25,234 nucleotides of DNA from Anaerolineae bacterium (GCA_016926985.1 JAFGNO010000169.1:1-25234), one strand, 5' to 3'. Numbered from the stretch's first letter, positions 7,828-15,874 are shown. The notes: generated from the sequence alone by a model not told the origin. Numbers and translations: made by a program.

Positions 7828-7841
7828 TCCTGTGTTACAAT
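7811..7841 (+). promoter_or_regulatory. Candidate promoter for the REC-histidine kinase gene
   Basis: TACAAT at 7836-7841 is a good -10. The best -35 is TTCACG (7811-7816) at a long 19-base spacing, so the call is weak. It overlaps the 3' end of the hydrolase gene. Confidence 0.3.
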
Positions 7842-7868
7842 TAGCGGAGTGCAGAAGAATCGGTATCA

Positions 7869-9044
7869 ATGACCAAAATTGGAGCATATGAGAGAACCGA
7901 TATGAGCGGAACGGTGCGCCTGCTGCTTGTTGATGACGATCCCTCTCTATTGTCTGGTGTGGCCGACCTGCTTGAGATATCCGGGTATGAAGTGGTCACT
8001 GCCCGGAACGGTCGCGAGGCACTTCAGACCATGCAGTTCATGCTGCCGGATCTCGTGATCTCGGACATCATGATGCCGGAGATGAACGGCTACGAATTCT
8101 TTGAAGCTGTTCGCAGCAACCCGGAGTGGATCGCCATCCCCTTTGTCTTTCTGACAGCCCGCAGTCAGCCGGTAGATATCCGCAAAGGCCAGTATATGGG
8201 CGCGGATGCCTATCTGGTGAAGCCTTTCGAGCCGGATGACCTGCTGACGACAATTGAGGGGCGCCTGAACCGGATCAAGGCCATCCATTCCGCTGCCGGG
8301 GCCGATGTTGAGCGGATGAAACAGCAGCTTATCACTATTTTCAGCCATGAACTGCGCACTCCCCTCACTTATATCTACGGGTATATCAACCTGCTTATTG
8401 ACCAGTATGATGAGTTGGAGCGCGAACTGGTCTTTGATATGTTGGGCGGTATCCAGCAGGGAGCAGACCGGCTGCTTAAACTGGTTGAGGACCTGATGTT
8501 AATGGTGCGCATCAACAGCGGCGTGGTCGAGATGGAGATCATGATGCAGCAGGGATTGTCACCCCTGGGCGACACCATTAAAGAGGTGGTTTCCAAGTAC
8601 CAGTCGCTTGCCAGCCAGCGCGGTGTTGATCTGATTTCCAGAATCGATGCACAGGCAGCCCAGTTTTGTGTGTCGTTTTATGTAATAGATGTGCTCTCCC
8701 GGCTGGTAGAGAACGCGATCAAGTTCTGTAAGCAGGATGGGGGAAAGGTTGTTATTTCGGCATATTACGAGGCAGATGAACTGGTCCTGTCTGTTGATGA
8801 CAACGGGATCGGCATCCAACCCACCCAGCTTGAGCAGGTATTTGAACTGTTCAGGCAGGTTGACCGGGATATCATGGAGCAGCAGGGAACCGGTCTGGGC
8901 CTTCCGCTGACTGTTTCGCTGATACGGCTGCACAATGGATCGATTAACGTGAAAAGCCAATCGGGCGCTGGCAGCACGTTCACCGTCAGGCTGCCGGTTG
9001 ATTCAGGGCAGCGACTGGTCAATGGCGGCTGCAGTCGCCTTTGA
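7869..9044 (+). CDS. Soluble receiver-histidine kinase (REC-HisKA-HATPase)
   Basis: 391 residues, no membrane segment. The receiver domain (about 17-135) has the acidic pair Asp22/Asp23, phospho-acceptor Asp66 (ISDIMMPEMNG), Thr96 and Lys118. The dimerisation/phosphoacceptor region has the H-box Phe-Ser-His160-Glu-Leu-Arg-Thr-Pro. The ATPase domain has the N-box around Asn282, the G1 box Asp311-Asn-Gly-Ile-Gly and Gly-Thr-Gly-Leu-Gly-Leu (340-345). All key residues are intact. With an N-terminal receiver and no sensor domain, it should take its input from another kinase. No partner regulator is next to it. A second in-frame ATG at 7902 (Met-Ser-Gly) is closer to where receiver domains usually begin; neither start has a strong ribosome site. 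A clear terminator follows. Confidence 0.93.
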   Translation: MTKIGAYERTDMSGTVRLLLVDDDPSLLSGVADLLEISGYEVVTARNGREALQTMQFMLPDLVISDIMMPEMNGYEFFEAVRSNPEWIAIPFVFLTARSQPVDIRKGQYMGADAYLVKPFEPDDLLTTIEGRLNRIKAIHSAAGADVERMKQQLITIFSHELRTPLTYIYGYINLLIDQYDELERELVFDMLGGIQQGADRLLKLVEDLMLMVRINSGVVEMEIMMQQGLSPLGDTIKEVVSKYQSLASQRGVDLISRIDAQAAQFCVSFYVIDVLSRLVENAIKFCKQDGGKVVISAYYEADELVLSVDDNGIGIQPTQLEQVFELFRQVDRDIMEQQGTGLGLPLTVSLIRLHNGSINVKSQSGAGSTFTVRLPVDSGQRLVNGGCSRL

Positions 9045-9070
9045 TTGATACAAGTTGTTCTGGTCTGGCG

Positions 9071-9101
9071 AGGGCAGGCTTGTTCCTGCCCTTCTCTTTT
9101 T
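9071..9101 (+). terminator. Intrinsic terminator after the REC-kinase gene
   Basis: GGGCAGG (9072-9078) pairs with CCTGCCC (9085-9091) around a six-base loop, followed by a TTCTCTTTTT tract. Confidence 0.8.
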
Positions 9102-9124
9102 CCCTGTCCGTCAGGTTCCAGACA

Positions 9125-9133
9125 TGATAAAAT
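9125..9133 (+). promoter_or_regulatory. Candidate extended -10 for the PPDK-N gene
   Basis: TG-A-TAAAAT fits an extended -10 and lies 35 bases before the ATG at 9169. No good -35 is visible, which extended -10 promoters can tolerate. Confidence 0.4.
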
Positions 9134-9168
9134 CCTGGCAGTTTATTGGAGATAAGGTTTAGAAGCGT

Positions 9169-11514
9169 ATGGATCCACAGGCGATGCCAAAAGTGCTCCA
9201 GCTATACCTGGAGCTGAGCCAGTATCCCATACTTTCCGGGCGCATTCGAGAGCGCATGCGGGCCGAATTGTTTGCCCGGGGGGTTGTCTCGCAACAGGAC
9301 TTCGAACAGGAGATCAGGGAGAAGTCGCTTCTTTCGCAGGAGCGTGAGGGGTATGATGATCCCTATTCCCAGGAGCCTGCCGACCAATGGCAGGATCGGC
9401 TCAACGCAATCCGGGATAACCTCACAGATTTTTATTTCGCGTACAACCTGCCTCATGACCTGTTTGAGGATATTGTCCGCGAGGTGGTAGCCCGGCGCCG
9501 CCCGGAGCAGCCTGTTATTCTCTCTTTCAATCCTGAGATGGCTCCCTGGGATCTCCTTTTCTGGCAGGGGGAGTCGTATGAAAACCAGCCTCCTGAGCAG
9601 CGCGTTCATGTCCAACACCATCTCAGAGAAATCATCGTTGTGTTAATCAAATCAATGATCTCTGATCAATTGTCTTTTGTCCGGGTTGCCCGCGAGTATT
9701 TCACTGTCAAAGACCTGATGGCAATCCGTTCACGACGCATTGGACGGGGTAAGATCGGCGGGAAAGCCGCCGGTATGCTGCTGGCTTATAAGATACTTGA
9801 ACGTCGTGGGCCTCAGCGAGGCCTTGATATCGAGCGGCTCCTTTCAATTCCCGAATCGTGGTATATCGCTTCTGATGTGTTTTATGATTTTCAGCAGGAG
9901 AATGATCTGTTCAGGTTCATGAATCAGAAATACAAACGTCCTGAGCAGATGCGGGCCGACTATCCCCAAACCTATAACGCCTATCTCAACAGCCGCCTGC
10001 CCACCGAAATTCAGCAGCAGCTTGCCGGCATGCTGGAACGGGTGGGGCGGGCGCCGCTGATTGTCCGATCATCGAGCCAGCTTGAGGACAACTTTGAGAC
10101 CTCCTTTGCCGGTAAATACGACAGTTTTTTTGTACCCAACCAGGGCAGCCCGGAGGAGAACCTGCGCAGCCTGTTGACAGCGATTATCAGGGTATACGCC
10201 AGCGTATTGCGCCCCGAAGCGCTGATCTACCGCGAACAGATGCATTTGACCGACTACGACGAGCGGATGGGAATTCTGATCCAGAAGGTCGAAGGACGGC
10301 CTGCAGGCCGGTACTTCTTCCCCGATTTTGCCGGGGTTGCCTTCAGTCACAGCCCGTATGTCTGGAGCAAGCGTATTGACCGGGACGCCGGCTTGGTGCG
10401 TCTGGTAGCTGGCCTGGGTACCCGCGCGGTGGATCGGGTGGGAAACGACTATCCGCGCATGGTGGCTCTCAGCCATCCAACCCTGCGTCCGGATATCGAC
10501 GCGCACAGGATTCGGCGTTACTCCCAGCACCAGATGGACGTGATCGATCTGGAGGAAAACGAGGTCGCTTCGGTCCCATTCCAGGCGGTCATGGATCTGG
10601 CTTATCCGGCACTTGGCGCTGTCATCAGCCTGGAGCAGGATGGGTACGTTCAGGCGCTCTCCAGCCAGCCGATACGCCTCGATCCAGATCGGATGGTGCT
10701 TACTTTTGATAACCTGCTGGCGGCTGACGAGTTCGCCGGGGTAATGCGCGAGACGCTTTCTATCCTGGAAGAGGCCTACGGACGGCCGGTTGATATTGAG
10801 TTTGCTGGCAAAATTGTTGCAGCACTGCCGCGCCCCCAGTTCAAAATTACCCTGCTGCAGTGCAGAACGCTGAGCAGGCGCAAGGATGGCAAGCTGACCA
10901 GTATCCCGGATAATATCCCTGAGGAAGATATCCTGTTCACAGCTAACCAGGGCGTCCCGGGGGGTTGCGTCGAGGGTATCCGGTATATTGTTTACGTCGA
11001 TCCACTGGCCTATGCCCACATACCCGACCCACAGACGCGGCTGGAAATCGGGCACGTGGTGGGGCGATTGAACAACGCCCTGGCTAAAGAGTCCTTCATT
11101 CTGATGGGGCCGGGCAGGTGGGGAACATCGACCATCCAGCTTGGCGTCAAGGTGAGTTATGTAGATATCTACAACACCAAAGTGCTGATCGAGGTTGCCT
11201 ACACCCATCAGGGGAATGTGCCTGAGGTGTCCTACGGCACCCATTTCTACCAGGACCTGGTGGAAGCGAACATCTACCCGCTGCCCCTTTATCCAGACGA
11301 TCCAGTGGTTGTGTTCCGGGAGGACTTTTTCCGGACCTCACCCAATCAACTGGCGGCAATCCTGCCCGCCGATGAACGATTCTCTCCCTATATCAGGGTA
11401 ATTGATGTGCCGTCGGTAAGCGATGGGCGCGGGTTGACTGTTATCATGAACAGCGAGGAAGACCGGGCAGTGGCCTATTTTTGCGGTGAATGCGAATGCC
11501 CGGTTGAAGACTGA
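9169..11514 (+). CDS. PEP/pyruvate-binding (PPDK N-terminal) domain protein, stand-alone
   Basis: 781 residues, cytosolic. The N-terminal 180 residues are helical and unassigned. From about 190 there is an ATP-grasp-like PEP/pyruvate-binding domain: 'GRGKIGGKAAGM' (192-203), 'LIVRSSSQLED' (297-307), then 'FAGKYDSFF', as in the nucleotide-binding half of PEP synthase and pyruvate phosphate dikinase. A second conserved block ends with 'GPGRWGTS' near residue 646. Neither the phosphohistidine swivelling domain (TSHAA-type motif) nor the PEP-binding barrel is present, although the protein is long. It is therefore not a complete PEP synthase. It may be a phosphotransferase that works with another protein or acts on a different acceptor. 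It is followed after 21 bases by a DUF4013 gene, likely one operon. Confidence 0.85.
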   Translation: MDPQAMPKVLQLYLELSQYPILSGRIRERMRAELFARGVVSQQDFEQEIREKSLLSQEREGYDDPYSQEPADQWQDRLNAIRDNLTDFYFAYNLPHDLFEDIVREVVARRRPEQPVILSFNPEMAPWDLLFWQGESYENQPPEQRVHVQHHLREIIVVLIKSMISDQLSFVRVAREYFTVKDLMAIRSRRIGRGKIGGKAAGMLLAYKILERRGPQRGLDIERLLSIPESWYIASDVFYDFQQENDLFRFMNQKYKRPEQMRADYPQTYNAYLNSRLPTEIQQQLAGMLERVGRAPLIVRSSSQLEDNFETSFAGKYDSFFVPNQGSPEENLRSLLTAIIRVYASVLRPEALIYREQMHLTDYDERMGILIQKVEGRPAGRYFFPDFAGVAFSHSPYVWSKRIDRDAGLVRLVAGLGTRAVDRVGNDYPRMVALSHPTLRPDIDAHRIRRYSQHQMDVIDLEENEVASVPFQAVMDLAYPALGAVISLEQDGYVQALSSQPIRLDPDRMVLTFDNLLAADEFAGVMRETLSILEEAYGRPVDIEFAGKIVAALPRPQFKITLLQCRTLSRRKDGKLTSIPDNIPEEDILFTANQGVPGGCVEGIRYIVYVDPLAYAHIPDPQTRLEIGHVVGRLNNALAKESFILMGPGRWGTSTIQLGVKVSYVDIYNTKVLIEVAYTHQGNVPEVSYGTHFYQDLVEANIYPLPLYPDDPVVVFREDFFRTSPNQLAAILPADERFSPYIRVIDVPSVSDGRGLTVIMNSEEDRAVAYFCGECECPVED

Positions 11515-11535
11515 ATCGGGACAGGACAGAGAATC

Positions 11536-12255
11536 ATGCGTCTTTTTGAAGCGTTGATTTATCCTTTTCGGGAACGCAGGTGGCCGCTTGAACTGCTGGT
11601 GGCGATCCTGGTGGCGGCGGTCCCGGTGCTGGGCTATCTGGTGATCAAGGGTTGGGAGCTGGAGATCAGCACCAATGTGCGGTATGGCAGAGAGCCGGTG
11701 CTCCCCGGCTGGCAAAATCTGGGCAACCGGCTGCTGCGCGGCTTTGGCATCCGGGTCGCCAGCTTCCTGTTCAATATTCCCACGCTGGTCATGCTGACCC
11801 TTTCGGTGACATTGTGGGTGCAGGTTTTTGTCTGGTATTTTACCCAGGAAGTCCACACAGCCGAGGCATTTCAGGTCCTGATGCGCACCGGGCTGGCGCT
11901 GCGGATTGGTGTGATCATAGCAACCGTGTTAGTTGCTTTTCTCTCCAATTCGCTGTTCTGGGCCGGGTATTTGCGGTATATCGACACCCGGCAGTTCAGG
12001 TCTTTTTTCCTGGTTATCCCCAATGTTCGGCTGGCCTTCAGCGTTTTCTGGGATGACCTGGTGACTGCTATTTTCCTCGGTCTGTTTGGGCTGGTGATGA
12101 TGGGGCTGAACAGCCTGCTTATTGGCGCGCTGAGTTCAACGGGGGCAGGGGCATTCCTGGCGCCGATCCTTGTGCCTGCGATCACTTTCTCGCTGACCAG
12201 CCTGTTTCGTGGACATCTGTTCGGGCAGCTTGCCCGGAGGACGCTGGATACCTGA
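11536..12255 (+). CDS. DUF4013 family membrane protein
   Basis: 239 residues with several hydrophobic segments (about 17-38, 77-102, 118-146, 155-170, 173-198, 204-222). The N-terminus 'YPFRERRWPLELLVAILVAAVP', then 'GREPVLPGWQNLGNRLLRG', matches the DUF4013 pattern of a first helix followed by a charged loop with a 'LPxW' motif. Its function is unknown; DUF4013 proteins are common in archaea and Chloroflexota. The ribosome site is GGGACAGG. It is downstream of the PPDK-N protein with a 21-base gap, and converges with the FHA gene 14 bases away with no visible terminator. Confidence 0.8.
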   Translation: MRLFEALIYPFRERRWPLELLVAILVAAVPVLGYLVIKGWELEISTNVRYGREPVLPGWQNLGNRLLRGFGIRVASFLFNIPTLVMLTLSVTLWVQVFVWYFTQEVHTAEAFQVLMRTGLALRIGVIIATVLVAFLSNSLFWAGYLRYIDTRQFRSFFLVIPNVRLAFSVFWDDLVTAIFLGLFGLVMMGLNSLLIGALSSTGAGAFLAPILVPAITFSLTSLFRGHLFGQLARRTLDT

Positions 12256-12268
12256 ACCTGACCTTATC

Positions 12269-13021
12269 TCAGCTGTATTCGATATCCAGGCACAGGCAGT
12301 CGGCGATGGTGCACAGCGCAGATCGTTCAGCGCCGTAGGTGCCCTTCAGGATGCTTTTCCCAATAAACAGCAGCGCCTGTTTGTAGCCTTCTGCCTCAAG
12401 AGGCGTCAGCCGCGTGTCCAGAACATGGGCGACATCGTTCAGTCCCTGCTGCGCGTTGCGGGGGTCCGCAGCAAACCCGGCAACGACATCGTCCAGCTCC
12501 AGGGCGATATTGGTCAGCACGTCACGGGCCAAGGCGTTCCTGTAGCAGATCGCCTCATAGATTTCCCTGGCAAAGATGTCCAGGGCTGGCTGGCTGACGG
12601 ACTGGCTGTCCCTCACGATTATTTCAAAGGCCCAGAATGGCGCATAAAGCAGGGTCAACCATTCTGAGAGGGGCAGGGCCTGCCTGTGTGGGCGGGTATC
12701 GGGCATGGACGGGGTTCCGGGCACCGTCCGGACCGGGCTGACCGGGACAACCTGAACAAAGGTGAACACCGTGTCGCCGACAATCACCTCGTCACCGTTT
12801 CGGAGCAGGTGTGGGCTGTCGATCTTCTGGCGGTTGACAAATGTGCCATTTGAGCTGCCGAGATCCTCAACCATACAACTGCTGCCGGATACCCGGAAGA
12901 TGGCGTGCACTCGTGATGCGCGCGGGTCGTTGAGCTGAAAGGTGCTCTGCAGCCCGCGTCCCACGGTTGTTTCGGGTTGCGTCAGGGAATATTCTTTGCC
13001 GTCAGCAGTAAGCAGTTTCAT
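12269..13021 (-). CDS. FHA-domain protein with helical C-terminal region
   Basis: 250 residues, cytosolic. The FHA domain (1-92) has Gly21-Arg22, Ser36-Arg37-x-His39 and 'GSSNGTFVN' (55-63), all the phosphothreonine-recognition residues. A Pro-rich linker follows, and residues 115-250 form a helical domain that I cannot assign; it contains 'LLYAPFWAFEIIVRDSQS', which could lie along a membrane. It is 18 bases downstream of a small membrane protein gene and has no clear ribosome site of its own, consistent with coupling. FHA domains bind phosphothreonine peptides, usually made by Ser/Thr kinases; no such kinase is in the window. Confidence 0.9.
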   Translation of the reverse strand: MKLLTADGKEYSLTQPETTVGRGLQSTFQLNDPRASRVHAIFRVSGSSCMVEDLGSSNGTFVNRQKIDSPHLLRNGDEVIVGDTVFTFVQVVPVSPVRTVPGTPSMPDTRPHRQALPLSEWLTLLYAPFWAFEIIVRDSQSVSQPALDIFAREIYEAICYRNALARDVLTNIALELDDVVAGFAADPRNAQQGLNDVAHVLDTRLTPLEAEGYKQALLFIGKSILKGTYGAERSALCTIADCLCLDIEYS

Positions 13022-13039
13022 ATATGGGTTGGCGCCAGC

Positions 13040-13351
13040 TCAGCGGCGCGGGCGCACAAACGCCCAGATCGTGGTGACGATGCCCACGATGATCAGGATG
13101 ATCCCGACATTGGTGATCGTTGCCAGCGGGTGGTTGATTCCAAAGTAAGGCGATGAGCCTGTGCTGCGCGTGATGAGAATATCGGCAATGATCAGGCCGA
13201 TCCCGATGACAATCCAGCCAAAGGAATACCACATATCCCGGCGGCGGTTGCGGCTGACGCGCTCCTTTTTACGTTTTGCCCGGTATTCATCGGTTTCCTC
13301 CTGCAGTTCCGCTTTCAGCTCGGCTTTAATCTGTTCGCGTTCGTCGCTCAT
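13040..13351 (-). CDS. Small two-helix membrane protein
   Basis: 103 residues. Residues 1-38 are highly charged and helical (Glu/Lys/Arg, probable coiled coil), followed by two hydrophobic segments (about 43-60 and 78-98) with a short polar loop. The ATG has GGGAG six bases upstream. It is first in a probable two-gene operon with the FHA protein. I do not recognise a family. It could act as a membrane anchor or partner of the FHA protein, which is an inference from position. Confidence 0.75.
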   Translation of the reverse strand: MSDEREQIKAELKAELQEETDEYRAKRKKERVSRNRRRDMWYSFGWIVIGIGLIIADILITRSTGSSPYFGINHPLATITNVGIILIIVGIVTTIWAFVRPRR

Positions 13352-13405
13352 GGGTTTCTCCCTGTCACTTTCAGCCTGGCAGTCAGGTGGTTCTCGACTG
13401 TCCCC

Positions 13406-13427
13406 GCGTATACGCTCACGTATATGC
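13406..13427. repeat. Palindrome and direct-repeat pair, possible operator
   Basis: GCGTATACGC (13406-13415) is a perfect palindrome. CGTATA is repeated at 13407 and 13419, a 12-base step, so the two copies lie on about the same face of the helix. They sit between the divergent 13040-13351 and 13611-14390 genes. On the minus strand a perfect -35 TTGACA lies at 13456-13451, but no matching -10 at normal spacing is convincing. Confidence 0.35.
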
Positions 13428-13450
13428 TATTTTCGCAGATTCTGTCCTGC

Positions 13451-13456
13451 TGTCAA
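13451..13456 (-). promoter_or_regulatory. Consensus -35 (TTGACA) facing the small membrane protein gene
   Basis: On the minus strand this hexamer is a perfect -35. The sequence 17 bases further on (AAAATA, 13433-13428) is a poor -10, so the promoter is either activator-dependent or a chance match. The palindrome and CGTATA repeats lie just downstream of it. Confidence 0.35.
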
Positions 13457-13546
13457 TTCAGCTAACGGGCATATCTTCATTATCCCCTGATTTTCATGGT
13501 CTTTGCCAGTTCGGGAACCTTTTGGCGAGCGATGACGTCTCTATCT

Positions 13547-13576
13547 TTGAGACGCTGCGGCGTGTTCCAATACTAT
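13547..13576 (+). promoter_or_regulatory. Candidate promoter for the SIMPL lipoprotein gene
   Basis: TTGAGA (five of six to consensus), an 18-base spacer, then TACTAT. Transcription would start near 13583, giving a 28-nt leader that contains AGGAGG. Confidence 0.5.
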
Positions 13577-13596
13577 TGTATTTGTGGTAGAACCAC

Positions 13597-13602
13597 AGGA
13601 GG
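13597..13602 (+). promoter_or_regulatory. Ribosome site AGGAGG fixing the start at 13611
   Basis: A full Shine-Dalgarno match eight bases before ATG 13611. The frame is also open upstream from 13584, but that start would place this site inside the coding sequence. Confidence 0.8.
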
Positions 13603-13610
13603 ATAAAGGT

Positions 13611-14390
13611 ATGAAACGCACAATCACCATTCTGATGGTGGCAGGTTTACTGGTTGGTGTTCTCGCGGTCGGGGTTGGCTGTTCTGGCGGGGCCGTGGGC
13701 GGCTCTGCAAGTGATGCAGCACTGCTGCGTGCTTATGCTGCTGGCAGCGGGGTTGACGGGATCAACGCGATCACAGTCTCCGGTGAGGGCGAAGCAATGG
13801 GTGTTCCCGACGTTGCTTATGTGACATTGGGAATTGAGACAGTGGACGAGGATCTTGGAAGCGCGCTGGCTGAGGCCAATCGCATCATGGCTGCTGTACA
13901 GGCGGCAGTTTCAGGGCAGGGCGTCGAAGATCGCGATATGCGCACCCAGAACTTCAATGTCTGGATGGAGACCATCCGCGAAGACAACAACAACCGCCCT
14001 CAGGGACAGGTTTACCATGTGACAAATGCGCTGCGCGTGACTGTCCGCGCGATTGATACGGCTGGTGATGTGATCGGCGCTGCGCTGGATGCCGGCGCGA
14101 ACACGATCAGCGGGCTGAGCTTCGGGATCGACGATACCAGCGCGCTGGAACAGGAAGCCCGTGCGGCTGCGGTTGCGGAGGCTGTGGCGAAGGCAGAGCA
14201 GCTTGCCGAGGCGTTGGGAATCGAGGTGGGCGCCCCGGTGAGTGTCAGCGAATCGTATGTGTCAATTCCTGTTGTGCGGGAAGCCTACGGGTACGACATG
14301 GCTTTTACTGAGTCTGCCGCCCCGCCCATTTCTGAGGGAGAACTGACTATCTCTGTCTCGGTTAATGTGAGCTTTGCGATCAAGGATTAG
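13611..14390 (+). CDS. SIMPL (DUF541) domain lipoprotein
   Basis: 259 residues. A signal peptide ends at Cys24 (Gly-Val-Gly-Cys, an imperfect lipobox), followed by a Gly/Ser/Ala linker. The SIMPL domain starts near residue 52 with the typical 'ITVSGEGEA' and 'PDVAYVTLGIET', followed by an Ala-rich helix, 'DIRTQNF'-like 'DMRTQNFNV' (111-119), 'SGLSFGIDD', a helix rich in Ala/Glu, and the final beta segment. SIMPL proteins are exported and form beta-rich oligomers; members such as BP26/Omp28 are envelope proteins with poorly defined roles, some linked to oxidative stress. It is transcribed alone, with a promoter and a strong terminator. Confidence 0.9.
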   Translation: MKRTITILMVAGLLVGVLAVGVGCSGGAVGGSASDAALLRAYAAGSGVDGINAITVSGEGEAMGVPDVAYVTLGIETVDEDLGSALAEANRIMAAVQAAVSGQGVEDRDMRTQNFNVWMETIREDNNNRPQGQVYHVTNALRVTVRAIDTAGDVIGAALDAGANTISGLSFGIDDTSALEQEARAAAVAEAVAKAEQLAEALGIEVGAPVSVSESYVSIPVVREAYGYDMAFTESAAPPISEGELTISVSVNVSFAIKD

Positions 14391-14410
14391 TTCATTAGTG
14401 ATGGTTTTGA

Positions 14411-14448
14411 CCCAACAGGGCGGCCCCGGTTGCTCTGTTGGGTTTTTT
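14411..14448 (+). terminator. Intrinsic terminator after the SIMPL gene
   Basis: CCCAACAGGGC (14411-14421) pairs with GCTCTGTTGGG (14432-14442), 11 base pairs with one G-U, then TTTTTT. The stop codon of the opposing gene (14447-14449) overlaps the last T's. On the minus strand the flank is not T-rich, so it acts mainly on the plus strand. Confidence 0.88.
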
Positions 14449-15709
14449 ACTGCTGGTAGCGTGTTCGGTGGGGGATGTACCGGTTATAAACCTCCTCAAC
14501 CGATGTGGCAATATGTGGCCCCAGCGTGGTTTTGGGGATGAAATCGGCGACCCCGGCCTTTATTGCCTCGCGCCAGTACTCAGGGCTTTCGTGGACGGTG
14601 ACCATGATAATCCCGATGCTGGGGAATTTTGCCTGGATGGCTTTGGCAGCCTGCAGCCCGTCCATACCCGGCATATTGATATCCATCAGGATGACATCCG
14701 GGATCAATTCTTCGGCTTTCTTGACGGCTTCCTCTCCGCTGGCTGCCAGTCCCTCGATTTTCAGCAGCGTTTTGACCTGCTCCTGTCCCAACTCCAGCAT
14801 GGTGCTGATCATCTCCTTCATGTTGTCCTGGTCATCCACCAGCATCACGCTGATATAGTTGCGATTCGGGTGGCTGTAGGGAAGGCGCAGCATTTTTGTC
14901 CCCAGTTCGCTGGGTTGGATAATCCGGACAGGTGGTTTGAATTTCTCCCCCAGCCGGTCCACAAGCTGCCGCAGGGCGGCGGCAGCAGGCGACTGCCGCG
15001 TGCTCATATTAATCAGGGGCAGTGCTTTACGAATGGCTTCCCGCGCGTTCAGATCGATGGGGATTGTCACGGAAACAGGCTGGTTCAGATACCGTTTGAC
15101 CTGTTCTTCCTTGATTGGATCCCGTGGGTCATATTGGTTGAGTACGATGAAGATATCGTCAGCCTGCTCGGCAGCGTCCAGCTCGCTCAGCAGGATTTTT
15201 GTGTCCTTGAGCGACAGGATGGACGGGGTGGTCACCACGATCCGGGCAACAGATGCGCGGATTGCGGCTGCTGCGAGCCTGTCCAGCGTGCTGCCGCAGT
15301 CAATGATGATATAGTGAAAATGCCGTTTGAGTTCGTCGATGATTCGCCCCATGGAATCGCTGGTGAACGCATGCAGTTCCGGGTTATATTCCGCGTACTG
15401 TGGGCCAAGCAAGAAAAACACTTTACTCTCGTGCTGTTGGATGAACTGGTTGATTGTATCGGTGTCAAGCTGTTCATCCGAGGCAACAAGTTCGGCGAAT
15501 TCACCGATATTCCGGCGCGGACGGATATTCAACATGGGGCCAACATCCCCTGTGAAGAGGTTGCCATCCACAACCAGCACGCGGGCATCCGGGTATTTGT
15601 TTGCCAGGCCAATCCCCAGGTTGACCGCGATGGTAGTTTTGCCAACGCCGCCCTTCAAGCCAAGTACTGTGATGACATGTCCGTTGAGGCTTGTTCCCTG
15701 GATTGCCAC
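14447..15709 (-). CDS. ParA/MinD-type ATPase fused to a C-terminal receiver domain (CpaE-like, swapped order)
   Basis: 420 residues, cytosolic. Residues 10-255 are a ParA/MinD ATPase: deviant Walker A Lys19-Gly-Gly-Val-Gly-Lys24-Thr with the signature lysine, Asp48 in 'VVDGN', and 'IIIDCGS' (134-140) as Walker B. Residues 286-405 are a receiver domain with Asp292-Asp293, phospho-acceptor Asp343 (LMDINMPGMDG), Thr371 and Lys393, so it looks phosphorylatable. CpaE/TadZ pilus-localisation ATPases have the receiver first and the ATPase second; here the order is reversed. No tad/flp pilus gene is in the window. The start is a GTG, fixed by AGGAGG at the correct distance; a nearby ATG is out of frame. 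A longer frame on the plus strand (14438-15748) is antisense and lacks any domain. Confidence 0.92.
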   Translation of the reverse strand: MAIQGTSLNGHVITVLGLKGGVGKTTIAVNLGIGLANKYPDARVLVVDGNLFTGDVGPMLNIRPRRNIGEFAELVASDEQLDTDTINQFIQQHESKVFFLLGPQYAEYNPELHAFTSDSMGRIIDELKRHFHYIIIDCGSTLDRLAAAAIRASVARIVVTTPSILSLKDTKILLSELDAAEQADDIFIVLNQYDPRDPIKEEQVKRYLNQPVSVTIPIDLNAREAIRKALPLINMSTRQSPAAAALRQLVDRLGEKFKPPVRIIQPSELGTKMLRLPYSHPNRNYISVMLVDDQDNMKEMISTMLELGQEQVKTLLKIEGLAASGEEAVKKAEELIPDVILMDINMPGMDGLQAAKAIQAKFPSIGIIMVTVHESPEYWREAIKAGVADFIPKTTLGPHIATSVEEVYNRYIPHRTRYQQ

Positions 15710-15716
15710 GGCATTT

Positions 15717-15722
15717 CCTCCT
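15717..15722 (-). promoter_or_regulatory. Ribosome site AGGAGG fixing a GTG start
   Basis: On the minus strand AGGAGG stands seven bases before GTG 15709. It decides this start over the out-of-frame ATG at 15714. Confidence 0.8.
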
Positions 15723-15804
15723 GCGGGTGGTGTGAAACAGTAACCTGATTCTATCCCAAACCTGGTGCAGGAAAAAACGGGGTGTAAGTTCGCCAGCCAG
15801 CAGC

Positions 15805-15810
15805 TATAAT
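15805..15810 (+). promoter_or_regulatory. Consensus -10 (TATAAT) for the rhodanese gene
   Basis: A perfect TATAAT, 65 bases before ATG 15875. The -35 region (about 15782-15788, TGTAAG) is poor. The transcript would start near 15817. Confidence 0.5.
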
Positions 15811-15831
15811 CGAGTGGTTTTTGTCATAAGG

Positions 15832-15856
15832 AGCAGGAGGCCGATCTCCTGCTTTT
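15832..15856 (+). other. Terminator-like hairpin in the rhodanese leader
   Basis: AGCAGGAG (15832-15839) pairs with CTCCTGCT (15846-15853) around a six-base loop, followed by TTT. It lies in the transcribed leader and could be an attenuator or only a stabilising hairpin. The T-run is short. Confidence 0.4.
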
Positions 15857-15874
15857 AGCTGCTGAACAGGATTC

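Noticed and set aside
10069..11244. A 391-codon open frame on the minus strand
   Set aside because: It is the complement of the PPDK-N gene; it has no ribosome site and no recognisable motif.
14438..15748. A 436-codon open frame on the plus strand, longer than the real gene opposite it
   Set aside because: It is antisense to the ParA/MinD-receiver gene, which has all expected motifs and an AGGAGG-fixed start. The plus-strand product has a skewed, Cys/His/Gln-rich composition and no domain.
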